DNA of 42,019 nt from Oscillospiraceae bacterium (lineage in GTDB: Bacteria; Bacillota; Clostridia; Oscillospirales; UBA929), in NCBI GenBank assembly GCA_009782475.1, contig WRIZ01000001.1, positions 1-42,019 of the forward strand. The letters are read 5' to 3'. Both the position numbers and the translations under genes were made by a program. Under the pieces are notes generated by a model. It was given only the letters and a program-made list of their open reading frames with translations. It made no database searches and was not told the DNA's origin. Numbering within the stretch: position 1 is the first letter of the stretch; each line of letters opens with the position of its first letter. Shown in pieces: positions 7,075 through 15,957 of the stretch.

Positions 7075-8182
7075 AATCATTACCTATCTCATCATCGTTG
7101 GCGTCGTCCTGTCCGCCGTCGTTGCCTTTGTTGTCCTCCGCGACGATTTCGATGACGATACGCTGGGCTTCTTCAGGGGATGCTTTTCCCGGAGCGGCGA
7201 ACCGGCCAAAGCCGGGCAAATCCCGCTCGACGAGCGGCGCGGTGCCATCCTTGCTCTATGCGACGGAAAGCTGGTTTCGCTTTCGGGCGACCGTTTTGTA
7301 CTATATGACAAAGCGGGGCGGGAGAAGGTGTCGAGAGCCGTTTCCTTTAAGGAGCCCGCGCTCGCCGTTGCCGGAAAGAAAGTCATTGCCTACGACCGCG
7401 TCCAAAACACCGCCATTGTCGCCGATACAGGCAAGGTGCTGGCCGAAATCCCCGGCGTTGAGCTGGCGGCGGCGGGCAACGCGCGGGGGCAAATTGTCCT
7501 CGTGACCAACGAGAAGGGCTATCGCGGCAAAGCGGAGGTCTATGACCATAAAAACAGGCTCACTTATAAGTGGCTTTCGGCTGAGGATTACATATTGGCC
7601 GTTTCGCTCTCCCCTTCAGGCAAACGAATGGCGGTCGCCGCTGTGGGTCAGCGGGGGGAAACGGTTTCCGCCCGGATAACATTTTTGGAGCCGGGAAGGG
7701 CTGAACCCCTTGGTTTTGCCGAGTTTGAAGACCAAATCCCGCTTGCGGCATACAGCCCGGATAATAATCATGTTTGCATTATCACCGAATCAGGCGTATA
7801 CTTTTATACGGACGACGGCAGACAGCTGGGGTATTATCCTTACGGCACAGGGCAAAAACTGCTCTCAATGCACCCGACCGACGAAGCGTTGATCCTCAAC
7901 CTGGGGCGCAATGAGGGAGGCCAGCACAGCCGCCTTATCTGCCTGAGCTATACGGGAGCGGAAATGGATGCCGTACAGTTTGCCGAGGGGCCGGACGGCA
8001 TCGCGGCCGCCGGACGCTACATCGCGGTGCTGGAAGCCGGAATCCTGACCCGTTACACAATCGGGGGAACATCCCTCCGAGCCGAGGATTTGGGGTCTTG
8101 CGGCGCGCGTGATCTGCTGATTTCTCCCGGCGGCGACATCCTGCTCTTGTTTTCTGATTACGGAGAATGGTATAATGATTAA
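7067..8182 (+). CDS. DUF5711-like membrane-anchored repeat protein
   Basis: A 371-aa protein with a single N-terminal membrane segment (residues 5-24) and then an extracytoplasmic domain of repeated beta-strand units with SPSG, SPDN and SPGG turns, suggesting a beta-propeller. It resembles the DUF5711 proteins that lie next to cvpA in Clostridia; this is from memory of the family, not a search. A role at the envelope is inferred from topology and its CvpA neighbour. It overlaps truA by eight bases. Confidence 0.7.
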   Translation: MRKIITYLIIVGVVLSAVVAFVVLRDDFDDDTLGFFRGCFSRSGEPAKAGQIPLDERRGAILALCDGKLVSLSGDRFVLYDKAGREKVSRAVSFKEPALAVAGKKVIAYDRVQNTAIVADTGKVLAEIPGVELAAAGNARGQIVLVTNEKGYRGKAEVYDHKNRLTYKWLSAEDYILAVSLSPSGKRMAVAAVGQRGETVSARITFLEPGRAEPLGFAEFEDQIPLAAYSPDNNHVCIITESGVYFYTDDGRQLGYYPYGTGQKLLSMHPTDEALILNLGRNEGGQHSRLICLSYTGAEMDAVQFAEGPDGIAAAGRYIAVLEAGILTRYTIGGTSLRAEDLGSCGARDLLISPGGDILLLFSDYGEWYND

Positions 8183-8183
8183 C

Positions 8184-8271
8184 GAAGAGCCGAGCAGCCC
8201 GGCAGGTTATAGAAAGAAGCAATTCATTTGCTTCGTCTATGACCGCCCGCCGGGCGTCGGGAGGCTTGACA
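8184..8271 (+). ncRNA. Folded element, copy 1 (candidate structured RNA or repeat)
   Basis: Begins two bases after the upstream stop. Nested pairing: GCCCGGC with GCCGGGC (outer stem), GGTTATAGA with TCTATGACC, then GAAGCAA with TTGCTTC around a TTCAT loop. It matches the element at 28852-28959 over its whole length, from GAAGAGC at the left to GTCG...GCTTGACA at the right, except for the apical loop. Several paired positions change together between the copies. The wobble pairs are G-U only when the plus strand is the RNA. A palindromic mobile repeat is the alternative explanation. Confidence 0.6.
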
Positions 8272-8286
8272 TGAAGAGGTGATTTT

Positions 8287-9006
8287 TTGACCGGATTTCT
8301 TTTTGACCTTCTGTTGGTGGCGGCGTTGGCGTTCTGCGTTTGGCAGGGGTATCGGAAAGGCCTGATCCTGACGGTGGCGGGCGTTTTGGTTGTCTTCATC
8401 GCGGCGTTTTTGGCCGGGAAAGTGGCCGGGGCGTATGCAAAACCCATGTCGGAAAAACTGTATCCCATTATGAGCTGGGTGGCCACAGACGCGATCGACG
8501 AAGCGACGCGCGGCTCAGGGCGGGTCAACGAACTTGACCCCAAGAAGGATCGCTCGGAAATCGCCGACGTCGCTCAGCGGACATTTGAATCGCTGGGTAT
8601 CTCCAGCCGTGAGATCGACGCCATGGTGGATAAGGTGCTCCTGTCGCTCAACGACGCCGAACAGACCATTGAAAAGACCATCTCGATGACCGTCCTCTAT
8701 GTGGCGGCTTACGCCATGCTCTGCCTGTTTGCCTTCATCCTGCTCATGGTAGGGTTTACCCTGCTGATCCATTTCCTTGCGGCGGTATTCAAACTGCCGC
8801 TGCTCCACTTGGTGGATAAGATCGGCGGCTCGGCGGCCGGCGCGCTGCGCGGCGTCCTTATCCTGAGCGCGGTCGGCTGGGCGGTGCGGTATCTCGGTAT
8901 CCTGGCAAGCCCCGAATTGGTGGAGAAAACCACCATACTGAAACTCTTTGTCAACCACAATATGCTGGCAAGGCTGCTCTCCTTCAGACCCGAATCCATC
9001 CTATGA
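8287..9006 (+). CDS. CvpA family membrane protein
   Basis: A 239-aa protein with the CvpA-type N-terminal helix pair (residues 1-45, including FCVWQGYRKGLI) and a second helix pair near residues 135-205 with the Gly/Ala-rich LVDKIGGSAAGALRGVLI signature. A soluble, charged insert of about 75 residues lies between. CvpA proteins are needed for colicin V export in E. coli and affect envelope integrity in other bacteria; the molecular role is unknown. The start is TTG 8287 with AGAGGTGA at 8275-8282. It overlaps the next gene by ATGA. Confidence 0.88.
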   Translation: MTGFLFDLLLVAALAFCVWQGYRKGLILTVAGVLVVFIAAFLAGKVAGAYAKPMSEKLYPIMSWVATDAIDEATRGSGRVNELDPKKDRSEIADVAQRTFESLGISSREIDAMVDKVLLSLNDAEQTIEKTISMTVLYVAAYAMLCLFAFILLMVGFTLLIHFLAAVFKLPLLHLVDKIGGSAAGALRGVLILSAVGWAVRYLGILASPELVEKTTILKLFVNHNMLARLLSFRPESIL

Positions 9007-10457
9007 CCCGTCTCTCCTTTCCGCGATTTTCCGCAGTTACCCTCGCCGTTTTGGGCGGCTGCATTGCTTTAGCGGCGGTTTTCTTAGCTCCGTTCTCCGG
9101 CTGGGAACGCGCCTGGGTGCTCCCGGTTGGGTTTCTCTTGGGGTTGGGCGCGGCGTACTTTGCGCCGAAACTGTCCGGGTTGGTAAGCAACCGCACCTCC
9201 CTGCTGATTGTTTTAGGGGCAACATTTTTCATCGGGCTGCTTTGGCTGGCAATCACACGCGTTTCCCCCGAGATGTTTGTCAAAGACTTCTCCCGGCAGT
9301 TTGAAACGGCGAAAGCCTTTGCCGCCGGGACGCCGGTTCCCGAACCGGATTATCAGGCCGTTTTCCCGCATCTGCTGGGGTATCCGTTCGTTCTCTCTTT
9401 GTTTTTCCGCCTGTTCGGCGCGTCGGTTACCGTCGCGCAGGGCGTCAACCTTTTTTTCTCGGTCTGCGTCGCGTTCCTGCTGTTTTCAACCGCGAAAAAA
9501 CTGATGGGGCAAACGGCGGCTTTGGCCGCCGGGCTGTTTTGGGCGTTGCTGCCGCAGCATTTTATGCTATTGAGCCTTGTCGGCAGCGAACCGCTGTACA
9601 TTCTGCTTTCCCTCTGCGCGGTGAGAATGTTTCTATTGGCGTATGACCGCCTGTCGGGCGTTCTGCACACCGAGATCCTTGTTTGGATGCTGCTGGGGCT
9701 GGTTGTCGGATTGTTTGACTTGGTGCGTCCGCTCGGGCCGATTTATCTTTTGGCGTTTATCCTGATCGCCGCGATATTCGCCCCGGTTTTCCACAGGCGA
9801 TGGCTTCATCTCATTGTTTCCGCTTTGGCCATGATCGCGGTCTATACCGCCGTCACACAGGCCGGAGCCGCCCTTTACGACGAGGCTCTTGACCGCCCGG
9901 CGGCGCGCAACGGTTTTGGCTGGAACCTCTATGTGGGGATGAACCGCGAGAGCGCGGGCGGCTGGAACGCGGAAGACTATGAAGTCATGCGGGAGCGGCT
10001 TGATCAAGGCCTTCCGGCTTCGGAAATTCAAAGACTCTTCCGGCAGGAGGCGTTTGAGCGGCTGAAAGAACGCCTCAGCGGTTTCCCCCGGTTTATGGCC
10101 AACAAGTTTACAAAGGTATGGAGCCAGGACAGTTTTACCGTGTATTGGCTATCGGCCGGGATGCGTGACGATTCGCCGCTGGACATCCGGGCGCGGGCGG
10201 GAATGTTATCCGCCCTGTGCAATTTGGCCTACGGGCTGCTGCTGGGGTGCTGCGCCTTCTCCCTTTTCCGGCAGGTCAAAAGCCTCGGCGAAGGCTTTGT
10301 CCTCCCGGTGACCATCCTGATCGGCGTTGTCATCCTCTTCCTGCTGCTGGAAGCCAATCCCCGTTACCATTATGCCGGTTCGGCCATGCTTTGTTTGCTG
10401 GCCGCCGGATGCGTGATTCCAAAGACTAATTCAAGCTGCGGAGTGACCGAACGATGA
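9003..10457 (+). CDS. GT-C fold glycosyltransferase (family 39-like membrane protein)
   Basis: A 484-aa protein with about 11-12 membrane segments. The first outer loop after segment 3 has the acidic pair region (KDFSRQFETAKAFAAG) and the HLLGYPFVLSLFFRLFG segment typical of ArnT/PMT-like enzymes, which transfer a sugar from a polyprenyl phosphate donor to a lipid or protein outside the membrane. A soluble segment at about residues 300-370 (MNRESAGGWNAEDYEVMRE) is also usual. Donor and acceptor cannot be read from sequence. It overlaps both cvpA and the following phosphatidyltransferase gene by ATGA. Confidence 0.82.
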   Translation: MTRLSFPRFSAVTLAVLGGCIALAAVFLAPFSGWERAWVLPVGFLLGLGAAYFAPKLSGLVSNRTSLLIVLGATFFIGLLWLAITRVSPEMFVKDFSRQFETAKAFAAGTPVPEPDYQAVFPHLLGYPFVLSLFFRLFGASVTVAQGVNLFFSVCVAFLLFSTAKKLMGQTAALAAGLFWALLPQHFMLLSLVGSEPLYILLSLCAVRMFLLAYDRLSGVLHTEILVWMLLGLVVGLFDLVRPLGPIYLLAFILIAAIFAPVFHRRWLHLIVSALAMIAVYTAVTQAGAALYDEALDRPAARNGFGWNLYVGMNRESAGGWNAEDYEVMRERLDQGLPASEIQRLFRQEAFERLKERLSGFPRFMANKFTKVWSQDSFTVYWLSAGMRDDSPLDIRARAGMLSALCNLAYGLLLGCCAFSLFRQVKSLGEGFVLPVTILIGVVILFLLLEANPRYHYAGSAMLCLLAAGCVIPKTNSSCGVTER

Positions 10458-10984
10458 ATGTTCCGAATATCTTATCCCTGATCCGAATGTGCGTTGTGCC
10501 GCTGGTGCCGCTGATCTATTTTTCTGAGATCCCGTACCATCACTTGTGGGCGGCTTTGGTCTATCTCTTAGCGTCGATGACCGATGTGCTGGACGGTTTT
10601 ATCGCGCGAAAGTATAATCTGGTTACCCGGCTCGGGCGGGTGCTTGATCCTTTGGCCGACAAGCTGATGTCGTTTGTTGTATTGATTTGCATCATCATCG
10701 AAAACCCCAGCCTGTTTTGGGCCGGTATTGTCTTTTGCGTCAAAGAAGGCTGCATGGGACTGGGAGCGTTGGTGCAATACAAGAAAATCAACGACGTGCC
10801 GCCGTCCAATCTTTTGGGTAAGATTTCCACCGCCTTCTTCTTTGTTGTCTGCTTCGTCATTTTGGTCGTTCCTGAACTCAACGAGACGGTCAAACTGGCC
10901 GCCATCGCCATCGCCATCGCGCTCAATGTCTCGGCTTTCATATGGTATATGCTCCGGTTTATTCGGAATAAGGGAGAACGTTAA
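10454..10984 (+). CDS. CDP-alcohol phosphatidyltransferase (PgsA-like)
   Basis: A 176-aa membrane enzyme with about six helices. The CDP-alcohol motif is complete: TDVLDGFIAR, then GRVLDPLADK (D-x2-DG-x2-AR-x8-G-x3-D-x3-D), at about residues 42-72. The N-terminus NVPNILSLIRM is typical of phosphatidylglycerophosphate synthases, so it may make PGP from CDP-diacylglycerol and glycerol 3-phosphate. Close paralogues use other alcohols, so I leave the symbol blank. The start overlaps the glycosyltransferase stop, so the products may act together in envelope lipid synthesis. Confidence 0.88.
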   Translation: MNVPNILSLIRMCVVPLVPLIYFSEIPYHHLWAALVYLLASMTDVLDGFIARKYNLVTRLGRVLDPLADKLMSFVVLICIIIENPSLFWAGIVFCVKEGCMGLGALVQYKKINDVPPSNLLGKISTAFFFVVCFVILVVPELNETVKLAAIAIAIALNVSAFIWYMLRFIRNKGER

Positions 10985-13321
10985 ATGCAAACAATGCTTT
11001 GTACCCGGTGCGGAAAAAACATCGCCATGGTCTTCGTTACAAAAATCGAAAACGGCAAATCCTCCAACGAGGGGCTTTGCCTTAAATGCGCGCGGGACAT
11101 GGGGATCAAGCCGATGAACGATATTATGACCCAGCTCGGCATCACCGAGGAAGATGTTGACAACATGACGGGCGAAATTTTGGACGTCATCAACTCCCCC
11201 GAGGACTTAAAAGGGCTGCTGAACATCGAGAGCGACGACGATTCACTGGACGACGAGGGCAAAACGGCCACTTTCCCCTTCCTCAACCGCTTTTTCGGCG
11301 GCGGCATGTCGCAGGATACCCCCGCCGTCCCGCAGCAGCCAGCCCCCCACGCGGAAGGGCGGCGCGAACAGCGGGAGAGCGGCGCGCAGCGCGAGGGGCG
11401 TGACCAAACCAAGCGGAAGTTTTTGGAAAACTACTGTCTCTGCCTGACCCAGCGCGCCAAAGACGGCAAACTCGACCGCATCGTAGGCCGGGGGAGCGAG
11501 ATCCAGCGGGTCATCCAAATCCTCAACCGGCGGCAAAAAAACAACCCCTGCCTGATCGGCGAGCCGGGCGTGGGCAAGACGGCCATTGCCGAAGGACTGG
11601 CGCAGAGCATCGCCGACGGCGAAGTCCCGTTCAAACTGCGCGATAAAGAAGTCTATCTGCTCGACCTGACCTCATTGGTGGCCGGGACACAGTTCCGCGG
11701 CCAGTTTGAGAGCCGGATGAAAGGGCTTATTGAGGAAATAAGGCGTTTGGGCAACATCATTTTGGTCATCGACGAGGTTCACAGCCTGGTCGGCGCGGGC
11801 GACGCCGAAGGCAGCATGAACGCCGCCAACATCCTCAAACCCGCTTTGTCGCGGGGCGAGGTGCAGGTCATCGGCGCGACCACCTTTAATGAATACCGCA
11901 AACATATCGAAAAAGACGCCGCGCTGGAACGCCGCTTCCAGCCGGTCACCGTCGCCGAGCCTTCGGTTGACGAGTCGATTGAGATCATCAAGGGTATCGC
12001 GCCGTATTACGAAGAGTTCCACGGCGTTCGCATCCCCGCCGAAATGGCGCGTCAGTCGGTTCTTCTCTCGGAGCGTTATATCACCGACCGTTTCCTGCCC
12101 GACAAAGCCATCGACCTCATCGACGAGGCGTGCAGCGACCTCAACTTGAAAACCCCGGCCATCCACGAAGGGGAAGCCATCAAAAAAGAGCTGGACGCCA
12201 TCCGCATCCTGCGCGAATCGCTGGCGGCCGAAGCAACGCCGGAAGCCTATGAACAGCTCGCCGCGCTCAAGAGCCGTGAAATCCGCCTCAATGAGCGGGT
12301 GAAGGCATACACCGAGGCCAGTACGCCCGAACTCAGCCTTGAAAACCTCTCGGCTGTCATCGAGCAATGGACGAAGATTCCCGCGTCGCGTGTTCGTGAG
12401 CAGGAGTTTTCCCGCCTTGCCGAGCTGAATGAGCGGTTAAAAAAACGCGTCGTCGGTCAAGATACGGCTGTGGAGGCGGTATCCGCCGCCATCCGGCGCG
12501 GACGCGCCGGCGTTTCCGCCAAGCGCAAACCTGTTTCGTTCATCTTCACCGGGCCGACCGGGGTGGGCAAAACCGAGTTGGTCAAATGCCTTGCCTCCGA
12601 CCTGTTCGATTCGCCGGAGTCATTGATCCGGCTGGATATGTCCGAGTTTATGGAGAAGCACGCCGTTTCGCGCATCATCGGCGCCCCTCCGGGGTATGTA
12701 GGATATGACGAAGCGGGGCAATTGACAGAGAAAGTCCGGCGAAAACCCTATTGCGTCATCCTCTTCGACGAGATTGAGAAAGCCCATCCCGACGTCCTCA
12801 ACATTCTCCTCCAAGTTCTCGACGACGGCCACATCACCGACGCGCACGGGCGGAAGGTCAATTTTGAGAATACCATCATCATCATGACCTCCAACGCCGG
12901 AAGCGATAAAAACAACGCGCCCATCGGCTACGCGGGCGGCGTCGCCCAGCAGAGCAAAGAGAAGGCCATGAAGGCGTTGAGCGATTTTCTCCGCCCCGAG
13001 TTCATCAACCGCGTTGACGAGGTGGTCGCCTTCAACCCGCTGGGCAAGGAAGAGTTCCGTTCCATCGCCGCCTTGATGCTGCGGGAGCTGGCCGATAACC
13101 TCTTGGAGCGCGGCCTGCATTTCACTTGGGACGAAGACGCTTTGGCGGCTTTGTCCGACAAGTCCTTCTCGCAGAAATACGGCGCGCGCAACCTGCGCCG
13201 CAGCATCCAAAAGGACATTGAGGACGCCATCGCCTCGCTGGTCATCAACGGGTTTGAGAACCCCGTGACTCATATGAAAGCTGTGATAAAGGATGAAGCG
13301 GTCACGGTCATCGGGCTGTGA
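10985..13321 (+). CDS. ClpE/ClpC-type AAA+ unfoldase with N-terminal zinc finger
   Basis: A 778-aa Clp ATPase. The N-terminus has a four-cysteine zinc finger (Cys6, Cys9, Cys32, Cys35) in place of the Clp N repeat domain, which is characteristic of ClpE. A Pro/Arg-rich linker follows (about 105-140). AAA1 has Walker A GEPGVGKT (192-199) and Walker B VIDEVH; AAA2 has GPTGVGKTE and [13 protein letters not shown]. After the AAA2 sensor, APIGYAGG supplies an IGY tripeptide where ClpC/ClpE carry the IGF-type ClpP-docking loop, so it probably feeds ClpP. No CtsR box is evident upstream, and it directly follows the phosphatidyltransferase. Confidence 0.92.
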   Translation: MQTMLCTRCGKNIAMVFVTKIENGKSSNEGLCLKCARDMGIKPMNDIMTQLGITEEDVDNMTGEILDVINSPEDLKGLLNIESDDDSLDDEGKTATFPFLNRFFGGGMSQDTPAVPQQPAPHAEGRREQRESGAQREGRDQTKRKFLENYCLCLTQRAKDGKLDRIVGRGSEIQRVIQILNRRQKNNPCLIGEPGVGKTAIAEGLAQSIADGEVPFKLRDKEVYLLDLTSLVAGTQFRGQFESRMKGLIEEIRRLGNIILVIDEVHSLVGAGDAEGSMNAANILKPALSRGEVQVIGATTFNEYRKHIEKDAALERRFQPVTVAEPSVDESIEIIKGIAPYYEEFHGVRIPAEMARQSVLLSERYITDRFLPDKAIDLIDEACSDLNLKTPAIHEGEAIKKELDAIRILRESLAAEATPEAYEQLAALKSREIRLNERVKAYTEASTPELSLENLSAVIEQWTKIPASRVREQEFSRLAELNERLKKRVVGQDTAVEAVSAAIRRGRAGVSAKRKPVSFIFTGPTGVGKTELVKCLASDLFDSPESLIRLDMSEFMEKHAVSRIIGAPPGYVGYDEAGQLTEKVRRKPYCVILFDEIEKAHPDVLNILLQVLDDGHITDAHGRKVNFENTIIIMTSNAGSDKNNAPIGYAGGVAQQSKEKAMKALSDFLRPEFINRVDEVVAFNPLGKEEFRSIAALMLRELADNLLERGLHFTWDEDALAALSDKSFSQKYGARNLRRSIQKDIEDAIASLVINGFENPVTHMKAVIKDEAVTVIGL

Positions 13322-13345
13322 AATGGGATATATTAAGGAGGTTCC

Positions 13346-13576
13346 ATGATGCAGGCTTATGAATTTTACGCCACGCCGGAAAACGGCGTCATTCAAATAC
13401 CCAAACAGTACAGAAGCAAGATAACATCGGGCGTCAAGGTTATTTTGCTGGAAGAAAAGACTTGGAAATTTGACAGAGAAGAAGCCAACGCTCGCAGAAG
13501 AACCGATTTGCTTTCGCCAATATCAATAGACACACGCGGTTGGACATTTGATAAGGAGGAAGCAAATGAGCGGTAG
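13346..13576 (+). CDS. VapB-like AbrB-fold antitoxin with duplicated tail motif
   Basis: A 76-aa protein. Residues 4-36 form an AbrB/SpoVT-type swapped-hairpin DNA-binding domain (GVIQIPKQYRSKITSGVKVILLEE). The toxin-binding tail contains the same motif twice: TWKFDREEANAR and GWTFDKEEANER. It overlaps the PIN-domain toxin by 11 bases, and the second motif's codons contain the toxin's ribosome site (AAGGAGG 13553-13559). The start is preceded by AAGGAGG at 13335-13341. Base composition is visibly more AT-rich than clpE upstream, suggesting acquisition. Confidence 0.85.
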   Translation: MMQAYEFYATPENGVIQIPKQYRSKITSGVKVILLEEKTWKFDREEANARRRTDLLSPISIDTRGWTFDKEEANER

Positions 13577-13982
13577 AGCATTTTTTGATACAAATATATT
13601 CATCTACCTATATGCCGATAACGAACACGATAAACAAACGATAAGCAGGGAAATCATCGACAAAGCGAGCGAATGCGTAACCAGCACACAGATTCTAAAC
13701 GAAATAAACAACGTTATGCTCAAAAAATGGCGAATGTCCGCTGAGACGGTTAAGTCCGTGCAAAAGGATGTTCGCAGGATCAGTGAATTGGTATACGTTG
13801 ACGAAGATACGATAGATAATGCTATTGATCTATGCACCCGGTACGGTTTTTCATATTACGACTGCTTGATGCTTTCCTCAGCTCTTGCCGAACATTGCCA
13901 AGTCATCTTCACGGAGGATATGAATGACGGCCAGATCATTAACGATACATTGAAAATCGTAAATCCATATAAGGAAAGGTAA
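13566..13982 (+). CDS. PIN-domain toxin (VapC family ribonuclease)
   Basis: A 138-aa PIN domain with the expected acidic metal-binding residues: Asp8 (FFDTN), Glu46 (ILNEI), Asp99 (SYYDC) and the C-terminal Glu117/Asp118 (FTEDMND). VapC toxins cleave tRNA or rRNA with Mg2+ and are held inactive by VapB. ATG 13566 is chosen for its AAGGAGG site at 13553-13559 and because PIN domains begin just before the first Asp. All catalytic residues are present, so it should be active when free of antitoxin. Confidence 0.9.
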   Translation: MSGRAFFDTNIFIYLYADNEHDKQTISREIIDKASECVTSTQILNEINNVMLKKWRMSAETVKSVQKDVRRISELVYVDEDTIDNAIDLCTRYGFSYYDCLMLSSALAEHCQVIFTEDMNDGQIINDTLKIVNPYKER

Positions 13983-13996
13983 AATTGGTGTCCATC

Positions 13997-14380
13997 ATGA
14001 AAAAGGTTCTCTATAGCGTGCTTGCTATTTTCCCGACGCCCGATATGGAGCGGACTTCCAATTTTTATGAGAACGTCATGGGATTCCGGGCAGTGAAATA
14101 TTTGGATGTGAAAGAGCCGCACATTTGCCTTTACCGTGATGATACCGAAATCGTTCTGACAAAAGCCAATACCGATAAGGTGTATCCGAACAGGGAATTG
14201 TACGGTTATGGGGAAGACGCGTATTTTATCACAGACGGGCAGGAAGCGTTTCTAAGCGAGTTTACAGGCAAAGGGGCAAAGATTGTCCGTGAGCTTCAGG
14301 TAACAGACTACAACAACCGGGAGTTTACCGTTGAGGATGTTGACGGGCGTTGGATTGTGTTCGGGATAAAGGAGAAATAG
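13997..14380 (+). CDS. VOC superfamily protein (glyoxalase/bleomycin-resistance fold)
   Basis: A protein of about 127 aa with two beta-alpha-beta-beta-beta modules: IFPTPDMERTSNFYENVMGFRAVKYL at the start, then EDAYFITDG and ELQVTDYNNREFTVEDVDGRWIVFG. Members act as metal-dependent lyases, dioxygenases or antibiotic-binding proteins; the substrate here is unknown. The start is uncertain: ATG 13997 fits the domain, but GTG 13988 and TTG 13985 are better spaced from AAGGAAAGG at 13973-13981. It sits as cargo between two toxin-antitoxin pairs. Confidence 0.85.
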   Translation: MKKVLYSVLAIFPTPDMERTSNFYENVMGFRAVKYLDVKEPHICLYRDDTEIVLTKANTDKVYPNRELYGYGEDAYFITDGQEAFLSEFTGKGAKIVRELQVTDYNNREFTVEDVDGRWIVFGIKEK

Positions 14381-14427
14381 GAATTTATCTATTCACAAGC
14401 ATCGAAAAGAACGGAGGCGAGGATGTA

Positions 14428-14619
14428 ATGAGCCAAATGGAAAGAATAAACCACCTTCTCCACGAAGTGCCGGAGAATCAACTTTACGAAGTGCTTGACT
14501 TTCTGATGTTTTTAAGTATGAAAAATGATAAAAGAGCCATACGTGATATCGAGTCGGCATCTTTAAGCAGCACTGGGTTTTGGGATAATAACGATGATGA
14601 GGTTTGGGATAATGTATAG
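14428..14619 (+). CDS. Small antitoxin, DUF2281-like
   Basis: A 63-aa protein. The N-terminal helix pair ERINHLLHEVPENQLYEVLDF resembles DUF2281-type antitoxins, followed by an acidic tail FWDNNDDEVWDN that would mask a basic toxin surface. The start is ATG 14428, with GGAGGCGAGG at 14413-14422. It overlaps the MazF-like gene by eight bases, a normal antitoxin-toxin arrangement. Confidence 0.8.
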   Translation: MSQMERINHLLHEVPENQLYEVLDFLMFLSMKNDKRAIRDIESASLSSTGFWDNNDDEVWDNV

Positions 14620-14968
14620 TCAAGGTGAAATCGTTCTTATCCCCGTTCCGTTCAGCGACTTATCGGCATCGAAAAAGCGGCCTGTGCTTGTTATCTCAAA
14701 TAGCAGCTACAATGCCACAAGCCAAGATATTATTGTTATTGCCGTAACCTCGAATATAACACAACTGGGTATACCTATTACGACTGACGATTTGACACAG
14801 GGAGTCTTGCCTAAACCATCAGTTATCCGTAGCGATAAGATTTATACTCTCCATCAGGATATTGTAGTCAAACGTATCGGCAGGATTGCAGACGGTATAC
14901 TAGAAATGGTACGGACAGATACCATAAGGTATATTTCAAGCGATACGAGCGAGAGTGAAAAGCATTGA
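14612..14968 (+). CDS. MazF/PemK family type II toxin (endoribonuclease)
   Basis: A 118-aa toxin of normal length. It has the N-terminal SQGEIVLIPVPFSDLSASKKRPVLVIS core with the conserved KKRPVLV, the strand DIIVIAVTSN, and PSVIRSDKIYTLHQDIVVKRIGRI, typical of the PemK/MazF fold that cleaves mRNA. ATG 14612 has GAGG at 14600-14603 and overlaps the antitoxin stop. The stop overlaps the TTG start of mutY, so a housekeeping repair gene is translationally coupled to it. Confidence 0.9.
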   Translation: MYSQGEIVLIPVPFSDLSASKKRPVLVISNSSYNATSQDIIVIAVTSNITQLGIPITTDDLTQGVLPKPSVIRSDKIYTLHQDIVVKRIGRIADGILEMVRTDTIRYISSDTSESEKH

Positions 14969-15930
14969 TCAAACCCCTCATTGACTGGTTCCTGAAAAAC
15001 AAACGGGAGTTGCCCTTTCGCAATAGTGACGATCCTTACCGCATCCTCGTCAGCGAGATCATGGCCCAGCAGACCCGGATGGAGGCGTTGATCCCATACT
15101 ACGAACGGTTTATCGCCCGTTTCCCTACCGTAGAAGCCCTCGCGGAAGCGGATGAAGCGGATGTCTTGACAGTATGGGCGGGCTTAGGGTACTATTCCCG
15201 GGCGCGCAGTCTTCATAAAGCGGCGCGGACGTGCAATGGAAAAATCCCTGAAACCTACGAGGCTATACGCGCGCTGCCGGGCGTCGGCGATTACACAGCC
15301 GGGGCGGTTGCTTCCATCGCGTTCGGCTTGCCTTATCCGGCTGTGGACGGCAATGTGCGCCGTGTCTACGCCCGGCTCTTCGCTTCGGATTCGGGCGACG
15401 TTGCCGCATGGGTGCGGCAGTTGATGGACGGCTCGCCGCCGCGCCTTGTCACCGAATCGCTGATGGAGCTGGGAGCGTTGATCTGCATCCCTTCCTCCCC
15501 CAAATGCGGGCAGTGCCCTATTCAAGGCGGCTGCCGCGCTTTTGCGGATGGGTGTGTATCGGAGTTTCCGGCCAAAAAAGAGAAATCGCAAAAACGGGAA
15601 GAACATAGAACTGTCTGCATTGTGCGTGATGATCGCGGAAATATCCTGCTCCGGCGGCGGACAGAGCGTTTGCTGCACAAATTGTGGGAATTTCCCGCCG
15701 AAGAGCGGCTCATCGCCGACGGATTCACCGTTGACCGCAGCCCCATCCCGCTCGGGACGGCCAAGCATGTGTTTACGCACATCATTTGGCATATGGCGGC
15801 ATATGCGGCGGTTGTCTCGGATCGTGAGCTGCCGGAAAATTATCAGTGGGTAAGGGATTTGCGCGCGGTTGCCTTGCCATCGGCCATGAAATCATGGATA
15901 GACCTCATAACAAAGGAGCAACTGGGATAA
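14965..15930 (+). CDS. mutY: A/G-specific adenine DNA glycosylase MutY
   Basis: A 321-aa MutY, which removes adenine mispaired with 8-oxoguanine. It has catalytic Glu31 (SEIMAQQT), the helix-hairpin-helix LPGVGDYTAGAVASIAFG, catalytic Asp128 (VDGNVRR), and an iron-sulfur loop with Cys174, Cys181, Cys184 and Cys190 (CX6CX2CX5C). A C-terminal NUDIX-like domain (about 210-320) recognises 8-oxoG. The start is TTG 14965, overlapping the MazF stop as TTGA, with no separate strong ribosome site, so it probably relies on coupling. Confidence 0.95.
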   Translation: MIKPLIDWFLKNKRELPFRNSDDPYRILVSEIMAQQTRMEALIPYYERFIARFPTVEALAEADEADVLTVWAGLGYYSRARSLHKAARTCNGKIPETYEAIRALPGVGDYTAGAVASIAFGLPYPAVDGNVRRVYARLFASDSGDVAAWVRQLMDGSPPRLVTESLMELGALICIPSSPKCGQCPIQGGCRAFADGCVSEFPAKKEKSQKREEHRTVCIVRDDRGNILLRRRTERLLHKLWEFPAEERLIADGFTVDRSPIPLGTAKHVFTHIIWHMAAYAAVVSDRELPENYQWVRDLRAVALPSAMKSWIDLITKEQLG

Positions 15931-15957
15931 CCTATCGAAATATGGGGGTAACTGTCG

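Noticed and set aside
8184-8271. Similarity of the 3' arm (ACCGCC...GGGC) to a ZTP riboswitch
   Set aside because: The ZTP 5' domain and pseudoknot partner are absent, and the pairing here is fully nested.
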